The notes under the pieces were generated by a model. The model did not search any database, was not told where the DNA came from, and worked only from the letters and a program-made list of their open reading frames with translations. From an uncultured Clostridia bacterium (lineage in GTDB: Bacteria; Bacillota; Clostridia; Oscillospirales; Ruminococcaceae), in NCBI GenBank assembly GCA_947625125.1, contig CANQNF010000014.1:1-64000 (forward strand): a stretch of 64,000 nt of DNA, given 5' to 3'. The translations under genes and the position numbers were made by a program. This document shows positions 8,483 to 16,985 of the stretch, piece by piece. How positions within the stretch are numbered: position 1 is the first letter of the stretch; each line of letters opens with the position of its first letter.

Positions 8483-9778
8483 TTGGCTAACGATAAAAAG
8501 CACACCATAATGGGCGAGTGCCCTGTCGACGAGAACGGCAGAGAGATACTCTTGCAGCTCAAAAACGTCGACATAACATTCGGCAAGGGCGACACTGCCG
8601 TAAAAGCGGTCCAGAACGCCACCTTTGACATCTATAAAGGCGAGACATTCTCGCTGGTCGGCGAGTCCGGCTCCGGCAAGACCACGATAGGCAGAGCGGT
8701 CATCAGGGTAAACCCCTTGGCAGGCGGTGAGATTTTATATCGCGGCACAAGGATCTCCGGCAAGATCTCCCACGCTCTTGACCGTGAAGTAATAAGAAAC
8801 ATCCAGATGGTATTCCAGGATCCCGCCGCTTCTTTGAACGAGCGCGCAACGGTAGATTACATCATCTCCGAGGGTCTTTATAACTTCCACCTCTTTGAAA
8901 ACGAGGCCGACAGAGTCCACAAGGTCGAAGAAATGATAGAGGCTGTTGGACTTTTGCCGGAGCATCTTACCCGTTACCCTCATGAATTCTCCGGCGGCCA
9001 GCGCCAGAGAATAGGCATCGCAAGAGCGATGGTCATGGAGCCGGAGCTTGTCGTCGCCGACGAGCCCATCTCGGCTCTCGACGTATCGGTAAGAGCCCAG
9101 GTCTTGAACCTGATGAAAAAATTCCAGCGTGAGAAAGACCTCACCTATCTCTTTATCGCCCACGACCTTTCGGTGGTACGCTTCATCTCCGACCGAATCG
9201 GCGTTATCTACAAGGGCAGGATAGTCGAGATAGCCGAGGCCGAGGAGCTCTTCAACTTCCCGCTCCATCCCTACACTCACTCCCTTATTTCCGCAATACC
9301 CATCCCGGACCCGCTTCTTGAGAAGAACAAGGTCCTCTATACCTACGACCCGTCCATCCACGACTACTCCGTCGATAAGCCGGAGCTTGTGGACATCGGT
9401 CACAATCACTTCGTGTACGGCAACAAAAAGGAGATCGAGGAGGCAAAGGCCATCCGTGAGAAAGGCGAGCCTGTAAAGGCCATCACCATTACACACGATC
9501 CCGCCAAGCTCAAATCTGCGGCAGCCTCCGATGACGCCGAGGATGAGGCGGCAGAGGCACAGTTCCTCCGGGCGCCTATCCACGATACAGGCTCAAAGCT
9601 TTACACCGTTTTATCATTCCTGCTCCCCGTCATAGGAATCATTTTGGGCCTTATATTCAGAAAGGCCAACCACATCCGCAACTACAAAGCCTGCCGCAAG
9701 GGGGCCATCGCCGGGTTTATACTTATCGGCGTGATTTTGGTCATCTTCCTGTTGCTGCTGCTTTTAGCGGTAATCTGA
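8483..9778 (+). CDS. oppF: Oligopeptide ABC transporter ATPase OppF with C-terminal membrane hairpin
   Basis: 431 residues. The start is TTG at 8483, 9 bases after AAGGAGG. Walker A GESGSGKT (60-67), Q-loop [11 protein letters not shown], signature [15 protein letters not shown], Walker [15 protein letters not shown] and H-loop IAHDLS are all intact. HPYT is present. Past it, the usual short Cys-containing tail is replaced by about 150 residues: a charged stretch with an acidic part ([13 protein letters not shown]), then two hydrophobic helices ([12 protein letters not shown] and [19 protein letters not shown]) separated by a basic loop. An ATPase subunit with its own membrane anchor is unusual. 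I see no frameshift or second start that would make the tail a separate gene. Confidence 0.9.
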   Translation: MANDKKHTIMGECPVDENGREILLQLKNVDITFGKGDTAVKAVQNATFDIYKGETFSLVGESGSGKTTIGRAVIRVNPLAGGEILYRGTRISGKISHALDREVIRNIQMVFQDPAASLNERATVDYIISEGLYNFHLFENEADRVHKVEEMIEAVGLLPEHLTRYPHEFSGGQRQRIGIARAMVMEPELVVADEPISALDVSVRAQVLNLMKKFQREKDLTYLFIAHDLSVVRFISDRIGVIYKGRIVEIAEAEELFNFPLHPYTHSLISAIPIPDPLLEKNKVLYTYDPSIHDYSVDKPELVDIGHNHFVYGNKKEIEEAKAIREKGEPVKAITITHDPAKLKSAAASDDAEDEAAEAQFLRAPIHDTGSKLYTVLSFLLPVIGIILGLIFRKANHIRNYKACRKGAIAGFILIGVILVIFLLLLLLAVI

Positions 9779-9779
9779 C

Positions 9780-11033
9780 GTGGGACGCACAGTAAGACAA
9801 AGAGCGCCGAGGCCGCCTGCTGAGGTGGAAAAGGTCGAGCTCAACGACAAGCATCTCGGTCTGAGAATTGCCGGAGCCGTCTTCTTCCTCATAGTAGGCG
9901 CTTCGGCGCTTGCCTATGCTATCTCGGGGTTCTTCACGGGTTCAAAGGGCTGGCGCGAGGTGGGAACGCTCGAATCCGACGGCGTGACATGCGCGCAGGA
10001 CTTCACGTTCATGTACGACATAGGCTCAAACGGCTCCGTCAGCACCGAAAACCGGGAGCTCACCGAGCTTTACTCCCATGCCGCAAAAAAAGCATACGAG
10101 CAGTTCAGCCTCATGGAAATAGACGGCGTGACCAATCTTCGGACGTTGAATCAGTCCCCGAACGTCGAGCTGACCCTCGACCCGCTTTTATACGAAGCCC
10201 TTGAAAAGGTCTGCGAAAGCGGCGACAGGACCGTCTTTTTGGGCCCTGTGTATGAAATTTACAACGGTCTTTTCAAGCTTGAATTCAAGGAAAACGCCGC
10301 CGACTACGACCCGCTTCTGAACCCGGATATTGCCGAGCTTTTCAAAAATATTTGTTTATATGCCGCCGACCCGTCTCACATAAGCCTTGAGCCTTTAGGC
10401 GGCGGCAGGCTCAGGCTCAACGTCTCACGCGAATACCAAAGCTTCATGCAGGAAAACGAGCTCACAAACTACGTCGATTTTTGCTGGCTGAAAAACGCCT
10501 TTATCATCGACTACTTTGCCGAGGAAATATCCTCAGCCGGGTACCGAAACGGCACTCTTTCAAGCCGCGACGGCTACAGCATAAGCCTCGGAGGCGAAGA
10601 AGCCGGTTTCACGGTCTTTCACAGGCTCCTTGACGGCGTTTACCCCCTCGGAGTCATGAGATTCACCGCCCCAAGAAGCGTGGTATATTTAAGAGATTAT
10701 ATCATCTCATCCTCCGATTCCGAAAGCTATATCGAGCTTGAAAACGGCGAGGTAAGAACGCCCTATCTCGACCCCGCCGACGGCGTATGCAAAAGCTCTA
10801 CCCCTGACGTCACTGCCTATTCCGACGGATATTCCTGCTCGGACATCGCTTTAAAACTGGCTCCGATATATTGTGCTGAATCTTTTGATGAGACTGCGGC
10901 AAAGTCCCTGACAAAAGAGGGGATATATCTCTTATACGGCACCGACAGCGCCGTATACTACACCGGCGACAAGTCGCCCCTGACCGAGCGCTACAGCGAA
11001 AGCGAAGCCGTGGAAATATTAAGGGCAGAGTAA
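9780..11033 (+). CDS. Membrane-anchored protein resembling a degenerate ApbE fold
   Basis: 417 residues starting at a GTG two bases after the oppF stop, so probably translationally coupled. An N-terminal cytoplasmic stretch is followed by one membrane helix (LRIAGAVFFLIVGASALAYA, about 29-48) and a large external domain. Three blocks follow the order of ApbE (FAD:protein FMN transferase): LRTLNQSPNVELTLDPLLYE (like SEISRLN...VSPELY), NYVDFCWLKNAFIIDYFAEE (like the LDLGGIAKGYAVD region), and YLDP...YSDGYSCSDIALKL (like HIIDP...ADALST). Catalytic and Mg/FAD residues are mostly replaced. I infer an inactive ApbE-like or divergent external domain working with the Opp system; the resemblance is weak and needs a profile search. 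Confidence 0.55.
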   Translation: MGRTVRQRAPRPPAEVEKVELNDKHLGLRIAGAVFFLIVGASALAYAISGFFTGSKGWREVGTLESDGVTCAQDFTFMYDIGSNGSVSTENRELTELYSHAAKKAYEQFSLMEIDGVTNLRTLNQSPNVELTLDPLLYEALEKVCESGDRTVFLGPVYEIYNGLFKLEFKENAADYDPLLNPDIAELFKNICLYAADPSHISLEPLGGGRLRLNVSREYQSFMQENELTNYVDFCWLKNAFIIDYFAEEISSAGYRNGTLSSRDGYSISLGGEEAGFTVFHRLLDGVYPLGVMRFTAPRSVVYLRDYIISSSDSESYIELENGEVRTPYLDPADGVCKSSTPDVTAYSDGYSCSDIALKLAPIYCAESFDETAAKSLTKEGIYLLYGTDSAVYYTGDKSPLTERYSESEAVEILRAE

Positions 11034-11073
11034 ATTTTCCCTATGCCGTCTGCAAATGAATTTTTATATTTAA

Positions 11074-11108
11074 AAAAGCCGTATCCGGAATTCCCGGGTA
11101 CGGCATTT
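11074..11108. terminator. Bidirectional terminator between convergent genes
   Basis: GCCGTATCCGG (11078-11088) pairs with CCGGGTACGGC (11094-11104) with one G-U pair. An A tract lies on the left and a T tract on the right, so it can terminate both the opp operon and the convergent leucine-rich-repeat gene. Confidence 0.85.
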
Positions 11109-11111
11109 TCA

Positions 11112-12434
11112 TCATCCCACCTCAATTATCAGCACATTTTCTGTGCCCGAAAGCCAGTTTTCATCCTTTTCCATCGCCGCCCACTGCTCGGGCGTGCCCT
11201 CAAAAACTATCCTCTCGGCAGCCTCATTATGATGGTTCACGGCTCTCACCCCGCCGTACTCTATCCTCTCAAGGCTCGCCGGCAGGCGTATCTCCCCGAT
11301 ATATTCATAGTCGGATATCCCGCCGGATCTTATCTCGGTAACGCCCTCGGGAACCGCGACTACTTCGGCGTTTACGTTTCCGTATGCAAACGGCCCGATT
11401 ATTTTAACGCTTCCGTCGTCGGGCAAGCTCCCCGGGTCGAGCGTTAGCACCAACTCGCCCTCGTCCCTCGTGATAACACATCCTCCCGTGCTGTAATAAA
11501 CGGGATTTTCCTCGCTTATAACTATCTCGGAAATCCCGGCGCTGTCTGAAAATTCATACCTACCGCCGAACGCCTCGAAGCCTATTTCTTTAACGCTTGC
11601 GGGGATAAAAACGCTCGTTATCCCCGTGAATTCAAACGCCCTGCTGCCGATAATTTCAAGCCCCTCCGGCAGTGTTATTTCATCAACAGGATTACCCATA
11701 AACGCGTTACTTCCGATTTCTTTAAGGCCTTTCGGCAGAATAATATCTTCAAGCCTCGCCATATTGAAAGCCGAGTCCGAAACGGTTTTAACGCTTTTCG
11801 GCAGGTCGATGTGCCTGAGCGAATTGCAGTCGTTAAACGCATGCTCGCCTATGGACTCAACTCCGTCGGGGAGCGTGACGCTCTCAAGCAATGTGCAGCG
11901 CGTGAACATATACGCGGGTATCTCCTTAAGATTTTCCGGCAGCGTGACCGTGACAAGCCTCTCGCAATTCTCAAAAAGATGCTCTCCCAAAAAATCGACT
12001 TTTTTCGACAGAACGGCCCTTTCAAGCCCTCGGCAGTCCGCAAAGACATACCCCTCGATATATTTAACGCTGTCGGGAACGGTGATTTCGGTGATTGAAG
12101 TGCTCTTAAAAGCGCTCTCGCAGATTTTTTCGACAGTATCGGGTATGACGACCGATGTGATATTTCGCTCATCCCGAAACGCCCATCTCCCGATTTCCTT
12201 TACCGGAATTCCGTCCACGTCATGCGGGATAATAAGCTCGCTTTCGGAGTATGACCCGAGCCCGGTGACGGTGTAAAAGCTACCGTCGTCGCTGAGTTTC
12301 ATCGCAAGGACGTTTTCATCGCCCTCGCTGTCGCCGACGGTTTTTTGCGGCCTTGTCCCGAGGTATGCAAAAAGCGCCGCGACCGCAATTAAAACGACCG
12401 TCCCGAAGATTATCGTAGGCAGATATTTTTTCAT
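11112..12434 (-). CDS. Membrane-anchored BspA-type leucine-rich-repeat protein
   Basis: 440 residues. The N-terminus MKKYLPTIIFGTVVLIAVAA is a signal-anchor helix without a lipobox cysteine. Most of the remainder is tandem ~22-23-residue BspA-type (LRR_5) repeats, with units such as ITSVVIPDTVEKICESAFKS, ITEITVPDSVKYIEGYVFAD and LESVTLPDGVESIGEHAFND. This family forms a curved surface for binding proteins or glycans and is common in gut Clostridia. The ligand is unknown. A GGAGGAAA ribosome site precedes the ATG. Its 3' end converges on the opp operon. Confidence 0.85.
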   Translation of the reverse strand: MKKYLPTIIFGTVVLIAVAALFAYLGTRPQKTVGDSEGDENVLAMKLSDDGSFYTVTGLGSYSESELIIPHDVDGIPVKEIGRWAFRDERNITSVVIPDTVEKICESAFKSTSITEITVPDSVKYIEGYVFADCRGLERAVLSKKVDFLGEHLFENCERLVTVTLPENLKEIPAYMFTRCTLLESVTLPDGVESIGEHAFNDCNSLRHIDLPKSVKTVSDSAFNMARLEDIILPKGLKEIGSNAFMGNPVDEITLPEGLEIIGSRAFEFTGITSVFIPASVKEIGFEAFGGRYEFSDSAGISEIVISEENPVYYSTGGCVITRDEGELVLTLDPGSLPDDGSVKIIGPFAYGNVNAEVVAVPEGVTEIRSGGISDYEYIGEIRLPASLERIEYGGVRAVNHHNEAAERIVFEGTPEQWAAMEKDENWLSGTENVLIIEVG

Positions 12435-12508
12435 ATTTCCTCCTCGGCATTTTATTCATAAAGTAAATGCTCCGAACCCCCGTTTTATTGCAAGGCAGGA
12501 GATTTTTT

Positions 12509-12541
12509 ATATAAAAAACGGCTGCTCAACGGCAGCCGTTT
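12509..12541 (-). terminator. Rho-independent terminator of araD
   Basis: On the minus strand AAACGGCTGCC pairs with GCAGCCGTTT around a short loop and is followed by TTTTTTATAT. It lies 63 bases past the araD stop. Confidence 0.85.
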
Positions 12542-12603
12542 GACCGATTCGTCGGTTTACATTTTCATCGTATAAGAGCAGCTCCGCAGGCTTGCTCGCC
12601 CCC

Positions 12604-13302
12604 TCACTTCTTCACCTGTCCGTAATATGCGTTCGCGCCGTGCTTTCTTAAATAGTGCTTGTCCAAAAGCTCCTGCTGCATGGTCGGCACGTCCCCGCCG
12701 TAGATGATTTTTGAGTACATCGCCATCTTTGCGCATTCCTCAAGTATCACCGAATGATGCACCGAATCGACGGCGTCCTTGCCCCAGGTAAACGGCCCGT
12801 GCGAATGTACCAAAACGCAGGGGACTGCGTTCGGGTCGATGTCCTTGAATGTTTCGATAATTACAAGCCCGGTATTTTTTTCATATTCCCCGGCGATCTC
12901 CTCGGGGGTCATTTTTCTCGTGCAGGGCACTGCTCCGTAGAAATAGTCTCCGTGGGTAGTCCCGAGCGCAGGTATCGGTCTGCCGGCCTGGGCAAACGAC
13001 GTTGCAAACGTCGAGTGAGTGTGCGTGACCCCGCCGATGTCCTTGAACGCCTTGTAGAATTCGATATGGGTAGGAGTGTCGGAGGACGGCCTTAAATCGC
13101 CCTCGACCACCTTTCCGTCAAGGTCGACGACCACCATGTCCTCCGGCTTCATCTCGTCGTACTCAACGCCCGACGGCTTGATGACGACAAGACCCTTTTC
13201 GCGGTCGATGCCCGAGACGTTTCCCCATGTAAAGGTGATGAGCCCGTATTTCGGGAGCATCATATTGGCCTCATAGACCTCTCTTTTTAATTTTTCCAGC
13301 AT
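12604..13302 (-). CDS. araD: L-ribulose-5-phosphate 4-epimerase
   Basis: 232 residues, normal length for AraD, a class II aldolase-fold enzyme that interconverts L-ribulose 5-phosphate and D-xylulose 5-phosphate in the cytoplasm. Typical blocks are [22 protein letters not shown], the zinc-ligand region [36 protein letters not shown] and [12 protein letters not shown]. No other arabinose genes are adjacent, so it may serve a scattered pentose pathway. The ATG follows an AAAGG site. A related class II aldolase (fuculose-phosphate type) is less likely given the AraD-specific TTHGD segment. Confidence 0.9.
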   Translation of the reverse strand: MLEKLKREVYEANMMLPKYGLITFTWGNVSGIDREKGLVVIKPSGVEYDEMKPEDMVVVDLDGKVVEGDLRPSSDTPTHIEFYKAFKDIGGVTHTHSTFATSFAQAGRPIPALGTTHGDYFYGAVPCTRKMTPEEIAGEYEKNTGLVIIETFKDIDPNAVPCVLVHSHGPFTWGKDAVDSVHHSVILEECAKMAMYSKIIYGGDVPTMQQELLDKHYLRKHGANAYYGQVKK

Positions 13303-13358
13303 TTTTTTCAGAACCTTTCTTTTTTACGGCAACATCCTGCCGCTTGATTCATATAATG

Positions 13359-13841
13359 TTATTGCAGCTCGGCATGGCTCACCAAAATCCCCTGCGGAAT
13401 TATGTCGATAACGGCATAGGACGGCGCTCTGCTGTCTCTCGGCTCGCCCAAGCTTCCGGGGTTCACGAAATACACCCCGTCCTTGTAGTCGCAGTATCTG
13501 ACATGCGTATGCCCGAAAAGAACCATATCCGCCCCGTTCTGCTCAGCCAAGCTTTTCAGCTGTGAAATCCCGAAGTTCACAAGATGCCGATGCCCATGGG
13601 TAAAAATAATCTTTTTACCGGCGGCCTCGGTAACTCCCACCGCGGGATTTAGCGAAGCGTGGTCGCAGTTTCCCGGCACCGACAGAATTCTCTTGTCCGG
13701 ATACAGCGCGAACATATTGTCTATATCGGATTCTATGTCCCCGAGAAAAATATAGAGGTCCGTCGTAAGATGTGTTTGCTCAAAGAGCCTGTGCACCCTG
13801 TCGTGATGGCGGTGAGTGTCCGAAAAGGCGATGATACGCAT
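13359..13841 (-). CDS. YfcE/MJ0936-type metallophosphoesterase
   Basis: 160 residues. All motifs of the small calcineurin-like phosphodiesterases are present: FSDTHRHHD, FLGDIESD, VPGNCDH, THGHRH and FGHTHVR, followed by NPGSLGEPR. The family hydrolyses phosphodiesters with a two-metal centre; the physiological substrate is usually unknown. A GGAGCG ribosome site precedes the ATG. It is divergently placed from the small-gene cassette at 13918. Confidence 0.9.
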   Translation of the reverse strand: MRIIAFSDTHRHHDRVHRLFEQTHLTTDLYIFLGDIESDIDNMFALYPDKRILSVPGNCDHASLNPAVGVTEAAGKKIIFTHGHRHLVNFGISQLKSLAEQNGADMVLFGHTHVRYCDYKDGVYFVNPGSLGEPRDSRAPSYAVIDIIPQGILVSHAELQ

Positions 13842-13871
13842 AAATACGCTCCTATCATGTTTTATACATTC

Positions 13872-13900
13872 ATTATATCATACCCGGTTAAATTTTTCAA
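13872..13900 (-). promoter_or_regulatory. Promoter for the metallophosphoesterase gene
   Basis: On the minus strand TTGAAA (13895-13900) and TATAAT (13872-13877) are separated by 17 bases, 30 bases upstream of the ATG. Confidence 0.75.
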
Positions 13901-13917
13901 TAGCAGGAGGAAATATT

Positions 13918-14163
13918 ATGGACCTGAATAAAAATCAGCAGGAAATGTTAATTTCGATGACTTCAAAAAAACTCGGCGTAGGGGAGGACGACTTAAGGCG
14001 GGAGCTCTCTGCCGGAACCTTTGACAGGCTTTTGAACACGCTTCCGCAAAACGACCGCCAAAAGCTCACGGCCGCCCTGTCAAATCCCGCGACCGCACAG
14101 GCCGTCCTTTCAAGCCCGCAGGCCAAAGCGCTCATGCAGAAGCTCTTCGGCGGCAAAAAATAA
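13918..14163 (+). CDS. Small conserved-looking protein, unknown function (cassette gene 1)
   Basis: 81 residues from the ATG at 13918, chosen because AGGAGGAAA lies 5-12 bases upstream; the open frame extends further up but without a ribosome site. The protein is soluble and helical, with no cysteine: MDLNKNQQEMLISMTSKKLG at the start, then LNTLPQNDRQKLTAALSNPA and a basic end (LFGGKK). It opens a tight three-gene unit (gaps 18 and 12 bases) read divergently from the phosphoesterase. I do not recognise the family. Confidence 0.75.
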   Translation: MDLNKNQQEMLISMTSKKLGVGEDDLRRELSAGTFDRLLNTLPQNDRQKLTAALSNPATAQAVLSSPQAKALMQKLFGGKK

Positions 14164-14181
14164 CATTCGGAGGCGAAAACT

Positions 14182-14529
14182 ATGGAGGATCTGGCCGAGA
14201 GGATAAACTCGCTTTTGAGCGACCCGGAATCTTTAAAACAGCTTAACGAGCTTGCACAGTCTCTCGGCCTGCCCGGCCCTCCGACGGAGGCGCCCGCGTC
14301 ATCCGAGCCGGTTCCCGATATGACCGCCCTCATGGGACTTGCCTCAAAGATCCGCTCCGCCTCCGAAAACGACGACAACATCAATTTTCTCATAGCCCTG
14401 CGGCCGCTTTTGAGCGATGAAAAAAAGCCCCGTGTGGACAGGGCCGTGAAGCTTCTGAGGCTTATAAACGTCCTGCCGGCGCTTAAGGATTCGGGGCTTT
14501 TGGGAAGCGATTTTTTAAACCTGATATAA
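14182..14529 (+). CDS. Small protein, unknown function (cassette gene 2)
   Basis: 115 residues, ATG after CGGAGG. It has a helical start (MEDLAERINSLLSDPESLKQ), a Pro/Ala/Ser linker (LGLPGPPTEAPASSEPVP) and a helical, basic second half (VDRAVKLLRLINVLPALKDS). No membrane helix is visible. The pattern of short helices joined by a flexible linker resembles gene 1. Function unknown; co-transcription with its neighbours is inferred from spacing. Confidence 0.75.
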   Translation: MEDLAERINSLLSDPESLKQLNELAQSLGLPGPPTEAPASSEPVPDMTALMGLASKIRSASENDDNINFLIALRPLLSDEKKPRVDRAVKLLRLINVLPALKDSGLLGSDFLNLI

Positions 14530-14541
14530 GGGGGAGAGCAT

Positions 14542-14856
14542 ATGCCGGGAGATAAAAGCGATTTCAACGCCATGCAGGAGGAAGCCCTGCGAAGAATGAG
14601 GGAGATGCAAAAGCGCTCAAGGACCGCTGTCTCCCCGAATACGGAAAGGGCCTCTTTGCACCCCGAGACCCGTGAAACCCCTAAAAAAGCAGGGGAATCC
14701 GGGCCGTCAAGGGAACAAAGAGACCCTCTCGGCACGCTCTTGGGGGACTTTAAAATCGACCCCGAAAAAGCGATGATACTTTTGATGCTTTTGATACTTT
14801 ACCGCAACAAGGCCGACATGAAGCTTTTGCTCGCCCTCGGGTATCTTCTGATGTGA
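14542..14856 (+). CDS. Small protein with C-terminal hydrophobic helix (cassette gene 3)
   Basis: 104 residues, ATG after AGGGGGAGAG. The first two thirds are charged and probably disordered (EEALRRMREMQKRS, then a Pro/Glu/Arg stretch). The end holds a hydrophobic segment (AMILLMLLILY) and a second weaker one (MKLLLALGYLLM), so this member may place the cassette at the membrane. The unit ends 4 bases before the convergent 27-codon gene. Function unknown. Confidence 0.75.
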   Translation: MPGDKSDFNAMQEEALRRMREMQKRSRTAVSPNTERASLHPETRETPKKAGESGPSREQRDPLGTLLGDFKIDPEKAMILLMLLILYRNKADMKLLLALGYLLM

Positions 14857-14860
14857 GTTT

Positions 14861-14944
14861 TCAGCATTCCCGTCTCTCATCCACCCTGTCCGCGAGCCAT
14901 GCTATTGCTAAAATTGCGAAAACTATCCCGAAAAATCTTCTCAT
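14861..14944 (-). CDS. 27-residue membrane microprotein downstream of bceB
   Basis: Reading MRRFFGIVFAILAIAWLADR then VDERREC and TGA. The ATG lies one base after the bceB stop and 6 bases behind a perfect GGAGG (within GCTAAGGAGGATTAGTATG). It has one hydrophobic helix (about 5-17) with basic N-terminal and mixed-charge C-terminal ends, as in known single-pass regulatory microproteins. Coupling to bceB suggests an accessory of the Bce transporter; this is inference. It is too short for ordinary gene calling. Confidence 0.6.
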   Translation of the reverse strand: MRRFFGIVFAILAIAWLADRVDERREC

Positions 14945-14945
14945 A

Positions 14946-16985
14946 CTAATCCTCCTTAGCGCCGCTGACGATATTGTAGTAGGCGTTGGAGGTTATTTTA
15001 TACACTGCCACATAAAACAGCGAGAACACCCCGAGGCTTATTCCCGTCGCCATCAAAAACACAAAGTCGTTTCTTAAACTGAATAACATCAGCATCCTTT
15101 TTATTATCGGGAACGCAAAGCACATGTGCACGGCGGCAAGTCCCAAAGGCAGGAAGAACACCGTCAGCAGCTGCGAATTTATGCTTTGGCGTATCTCCTT
15201 TTTGGTGATGCCGACCTTTTGCATTATTTCAAACCTCGAGCGGTCCTCGTAGCCCTCCGACAGCTGCTTATAATATATTATAAGCACCGTCGCAAACAGG
15301 AACACGATAGATAGAACTATCCCGAGATATAACAGCCCGCCGTTCATCGCGATATTGTACTCTTTCTGATACTCTCTGCTTTCAACGTACTGAAGCTGCC
15401 ATGTGTCATTCTCGACAAGGTCCGATAGGCGGTTGATAAGGCCCGACGCGAATTCATGCTGCCTGTCGTCGGGCAGGTCGGTGTCAAAGCAGAAGTCCCA
15501 GTAGTATGTGACCGAGCTGTCTCCCGCGATGTTTGCTATCTGCGGCAGACCCTCTATAGCTCTGTTCACGTCCGGCACTATAAAGTACATGCTCGGAATT
15601 ATCGACGTTGCGGACAGGCCGGTGAAATAGAGCGCGTTTATTTTTTCAAGCTTAAGGGTACGTCCGCCGTTAAAAGTTATTGTATCATACGGATAGCTTC
15701 CCCTATAGCAGTAGACGAGCGCTTCGCCGTCCGAAAGCTCGGCCCTCGTGCCCATGACGGCGTTATAGTCCTCAAGCGGTATGAAGAAAAATTCATACAG
15801 CCCTTTCATCGTCAGCTCGTTATACGTCAAAGACTTCGACTGGTCGGTCTCGGCGACGTCTTTCTCTATCATTCCCGCCGTATAAGCGTATTTGTATTCC
15901 GAGCAGTTTTCCGTCGCAGTCCCGTTTTCCCCGGAATAATCTATAATTTCACTTCTTATCTCATCAATTTTATCGCTGCTGTCAAGGTCCGAGCCGTCGA
16001 TTTTAAAAGCAGTGTTTATCTGTCTCGGGTACTGTTCCGCTATAGCGTCCTCGAGTCCCGCATAAAGGCTCGTCGTCGACGACACCATGACGAGCACCAT
16101 CGTCGCAAGTATGCAAATAGAAGCAAGTCCCGCGCCGTTTCTCTTCATCCTGTACGCCATCGATGACACCGAGACGAAATGCTTCGGATTATAATAAAAC
16201 GACTTGTTTTTTTGGAGCATTCGGCAGAGCGTCACCGACCCCGAGATCATCAAAAGATAGGTCCCGCCGATGACTAAGAGCACCGCCACCAAGAAAAGCG
16301 TTATAGCTGCAACCGGGTTTTCAACCGTTACGGCGATACAGTACGCTGCTGCTAAAAACACAACTCCCAAAACTCCGTACAAAACATTTCCCTTTGGAGG
16401 CTTTTCACCCACGTTTTCGCTTTTTATGAGATTTATCGCCGTCGCGGAGCCAATCTGCCTCAGATCGTTTAAAAACAAAACCGCAAATATCACAAGGTAA
16501 TTTCTGACCGTCATGATGATCGAGTCGGGCGACACGGTAAACATGTAGTTCACATCTCCGCCGACGGTATAGATAAGCCCCAATTCCGCAAGCTTTGAAA
16601 ATAAAATGCCGAAAGAAATTCCCGCTATCAAAGCTATCGCGGCGGTGATGACATTCTCCCAAAGAAGAATGAGCGCGAGGTTTTTCTTACCCATCCCGAG
16701 CATGTTATAAAGCCCGAATTCCTTTTTTCTCCGCCTTATTAAAAACGAGTTTGTGTATATCAAAAACAGCAGCGAGAAAGCCTCGATCACAAATACCCCA
16801 AGCGACAGAAATGCCTGTATGGTGTCTCCGCCCCGAAGCGAGGCTATCGTATCGGCCTCCGAAATAAACGCCACGATGTAGTGCATGAGCACCATTCCCG
16901 AGCAGGTGAGGATATAGGGCAGATACAGCTTTGAATTCTTGCCCATCCCGTCGAGCGCGAGTTTCGGATAAAACATCGTTTTCAT
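14946..16985 (-). CDS. bceB: BceB-type ABC transporter permease for peptide antibiotics
   Basis: 679 residues, close to BceB/VraG permeases (about 650). It begins MKTMFYPKLALDGMGKNSKL; the family opens similarly. Several helices form the N-terminal FtsX-like block (NMLGMGKKNLALILLWENVI), and a large external domain of about 200 residues lies at about 310-530 (from TSLYAGLEDAIAEQYPRQIN). Four more hydrophobic segments end the protein. In the known Bce systems the permease both removes peptide antibiotics such as bacitracin from their lipid targets and signals transport flux to the BceS kinase. Overlaps bceA by 4 bases. Confidence 0.92.
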   Translation of the reverse strand: MKTMFYPKLALDGMGKNSKLYLPYILTCSGMVLMHYIVAFISEADTIASLRGGDTIQAFLSLGVFVIEAFSLLFLIYTNSFLIRRRKKEFGLYNMLGMGKKNLALILLWENVITAAIALIAGISFGILFSKLAELGLIYTVGGDVNYMFTVSPDSIIMTVRNYLVIFAVLFLNDLRQIGSATAINLIKSENVGEKPPKGNVLYGVLGVVFLAAAYCIAVTVENPVAAITLFLVAVLLVIGGTYLLMISGSVTLCRMLQKNKSFYYNPKHFVSVSSMAYRMKRNGAGLASICILATMVLVMVSSTTSLYAGLEDAIAEQYPRQINTAFKIDGSDLDSSDKIDEIRSEIIDYSGENGTATENCSEYKYAYTAGMIEKDVAETDQSKSLTYNELTMKGLYEFFFIPLEDYNAVMGTRAELSDGEALVYCYRGSYPYDTITFNGGRTLKLEKINALYFTGLSATSIIPSMYFIVPDVNRAIEGLPQIANIAGDSSVTYYWDFCFDTDLPDDRQHEFASGLINRLSDLVENDTWQLQYVESREYQKEYNIAMNGGLLYLGIVLSIVFLFATVLIIYYKQLSEGYEDRSRFEIMQKVGITKKEIRQSINSQLLTVFFLPLGLAAVHMCFAFPIIKRMLMLFSLRNDFVFLMATGISLGVFSLFYVAVYKITSNAYYNIVSGAKED

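Noticed and set aside
11043-12276. Plus-strand frames opposite the leucine-rich-repeat gene
   Set aside because: Mirror of the repeats; Ser/Ile/Leu-rich and without ribosome sites.
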